Source of the DNA: Ecdyonurus torrentis
Lineage: Eukaryota > Arthropoda > Insecta > Ephemeroptera > Heptageniidae
Assembly: GCA_949318235.1 (NCBI GenBank)
Contig: OX439131.1
Span: 35,358,805-35,422,804 of the forward strand
Direction: 5' to 3'
DNA length: 64,000 bases
Shown here: piece after piece, positions 62,543 through 64,000 of the stretch
How positions within the stretch are numbered: position 1 is the stretch's first letter
Layout: each line of letters starts with the position of its first letter
Position numbers and translations under genes: made by a program
Notes under the pieces: model-generated
Seen by the model: only the letters and a program-made list of their open reading frames with translations
What the model was told of the DNA's origin: nothing
The model's database searches: none

Positions 62543-62821
62543 TTAACCAGCTGGAAGCTACTGGAGAAGGAAACACACTGAATGGACAAATTAGTAATGG
62601 ACAGACACAAATAACTATGACAGCACACAGAGTGAGAGAGGGAATTTCTAATGTAGATAATTGTGTACAGTGAATGTGGTTGTGTATGCGACAAAATACC
62701 TAAAAGCTGCCCACATGTATGCTGAACAAATTACATTTAAAATTTAATTGTACATAGAAAACATAAAAATTGAATGAAGTTATAAAATAACGTCGACAAG
62801 AAAAATATTGAAGATATTTAT

Positions 62822-62853
<32 letters not shown>

Positions 62854-63099
62854 GAAGATAAGGCCACCGTCTCCCCATACATGGTCTTCTAACAAAACAT
62901 CATATAGCTAGAAGATAATTAGCTAACTTAATTTAAAACTTCATAATATTAAAAATAATAATAATAACAACAAAGTTTCATCTTATAGTTTCTGTGCGAA
63001 AAGAAAAAGATATTTGGGGAGGGTTGCTTTTTCATATTATGTTATACCCACACGCCAAAAATAAGTAACAAAAAAATGCATAAAATTTACTTCCATCCA

Positions 63100-63148
<49 letters not shown>

Positions 63149-63185
63149 ACATTTTTATAAAAACATATGCACTATGCAAAAATTT

Positions 63186-63398
63186 TGAGAGCCTTTTGGA
63201 TGCTGTAAATATGTTGAATAGTATATCTCACGTATGTGAGAAAAATAACCATAATAACAAAAAATCAACAGATTTCTCACAGAAAATTGCCTAAAACAAA
63301 GTTTGTCCTATGCTCAGCGCTCAGCAATGTTGTTCACTACTTCAGTATGGTCTCAAAGCGCATTAAAAATGACGTCATCCGCATATACACCCTATATA
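63186..63398 (+). repeat. Family G dispersed repeat, copy 2
   Basis: Same order of blocks as 43855-44049, including CGTATGTGAGAAAAATA, AATGACGTCATCCGCATA and ACACCCTATATA, with a small duplication (GCTCAGCGCTCAGCAAT). It begins just after a TC array (63103-63143). Confidence 0.68.
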
Positions 63399-64000
63399 CA
63401 GTACTGTATATAATAAATAATGCGATATGTTAAAGATCTTTCAAATACCATCATATATTTTAATATTTAAACTATCTTAAAACAAACGCTCAAGCTCAAT
63501 CTCTATATCTCTCTGCGTTTTAATTATTATCTTAAACTTTTGATGTTTTATATTGTTTTAGAATACTTCAAATTAAAAAAAATAACAAAGAGAGAAAATC
63601 TTTCAATATATACTGCATGAATATACCGCAAAGAAATTCGGGAAGAGTGCATAAATGCGAGTGTTACCGCAGTTGCCTTGCCATGGCATGCATGCTCCTA
63701 TCTTGAAGTATTTTTCCAGTACACGACGTACTCTTTCCAGCACTGTTTAATTATATTTACTAATTATTTTGTAAGTAAAATATTACATTTTAGTATTCTC
63801 ACGCAGATATGCGTACAGTATAATATTATATTATATTTTATATTAGATATATTTAAATGTTTCATTCATATAATTAAAAAAAAATTGTGGCTGCTATTAC
63901 AGCTTATTAATTAGACAATGCAACAGCAATTAATGGTTATTTGGCCGATTTTCAAACACATAAAAAGAAATGTGTAACTTTTTCTAACGCCAAAAGTTTG

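Overview
This is a eukaryotic, almost certainly invertebrate metazoan, nuclear window. It is strongly AT-rich and unusually dense in microsatellites: about 25 (GA/TC)n arrays and over ten (TA)n arrays of 50-140 bp. It carries several families of short inverted-repeat transposons, and the one clear gene is split by small GT-AG (and one GC-AG) introns. No prokaryotic operons, CRISPR arrays or rRNA are visible. The gene resembles arthropod/nematode-type TRIC channels (motif IGTIRGNGA) more than the vertebrate pair, but I cannot name the species.

Layout. 1-59.5 kb is mostly non-coding. It looks like a gene desert or very long introns/intergenic space, made of AT-rich filler, microsatellites, homopolymers and about 20 short islands of higher GC. 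Many islands directly abut a (GA)n or (TC)n array and carry regulatory-looking words: TGACGTCA, ATGGCGG and RFX X-box-like palindromes. A few exon-like segments with good splice sites are flagged at low confidence: 622-668 on the minus strand, 14930-15046, 21920-22004, 30988-31050 and 38091-38454. 59.6-61.9 kb holds the only well-supported gene, a seven-exon plus-strand gene for a 269-residue TRIC (TMEM38-type) intracellular cation channel. All splice phases agree and one intron uses a GC donor.

Mobile DNA. I see these groups: (A) a foldback MITE with TTAA-type ends, at 27410, 41761 and 61083, the last inside TRIC intron 5; (B) a second TTAA-ended MITE at 25402, 41920 and 54725 plus a fragment near 45470, one copy abutting a family A copy and sharing its TTAA; (C) a nested four-part palindrome at 12903-13143; (D) a complete 142-bp hAT-like MITE with a perfect 8-bp target duplication at 32938-33079; (E) a 490-bp TA-flanked inverted-repeat element at 44824-45313; (F) four dispersed copies of a short element built round a conserved 13-bp stem and 16-nt loop; (G) a repeat pair at 43855 and 63186; (H) two LINE-like 3' ends at 39009 and 42337.

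How it fits together. The TRIC gene would supply counter-ion (K+) flow across ER/SR membranes during Ca2+ release. The rest of the window shows no second gene that works with it. The most interesting material is the conserved hairpin repeat (F), the nested palindrome (C), the altered PIP2-site motif and extra C-terminal hydrophobic segment of the TRIC protein, and the regular pairing of GA arrays with GC islands.
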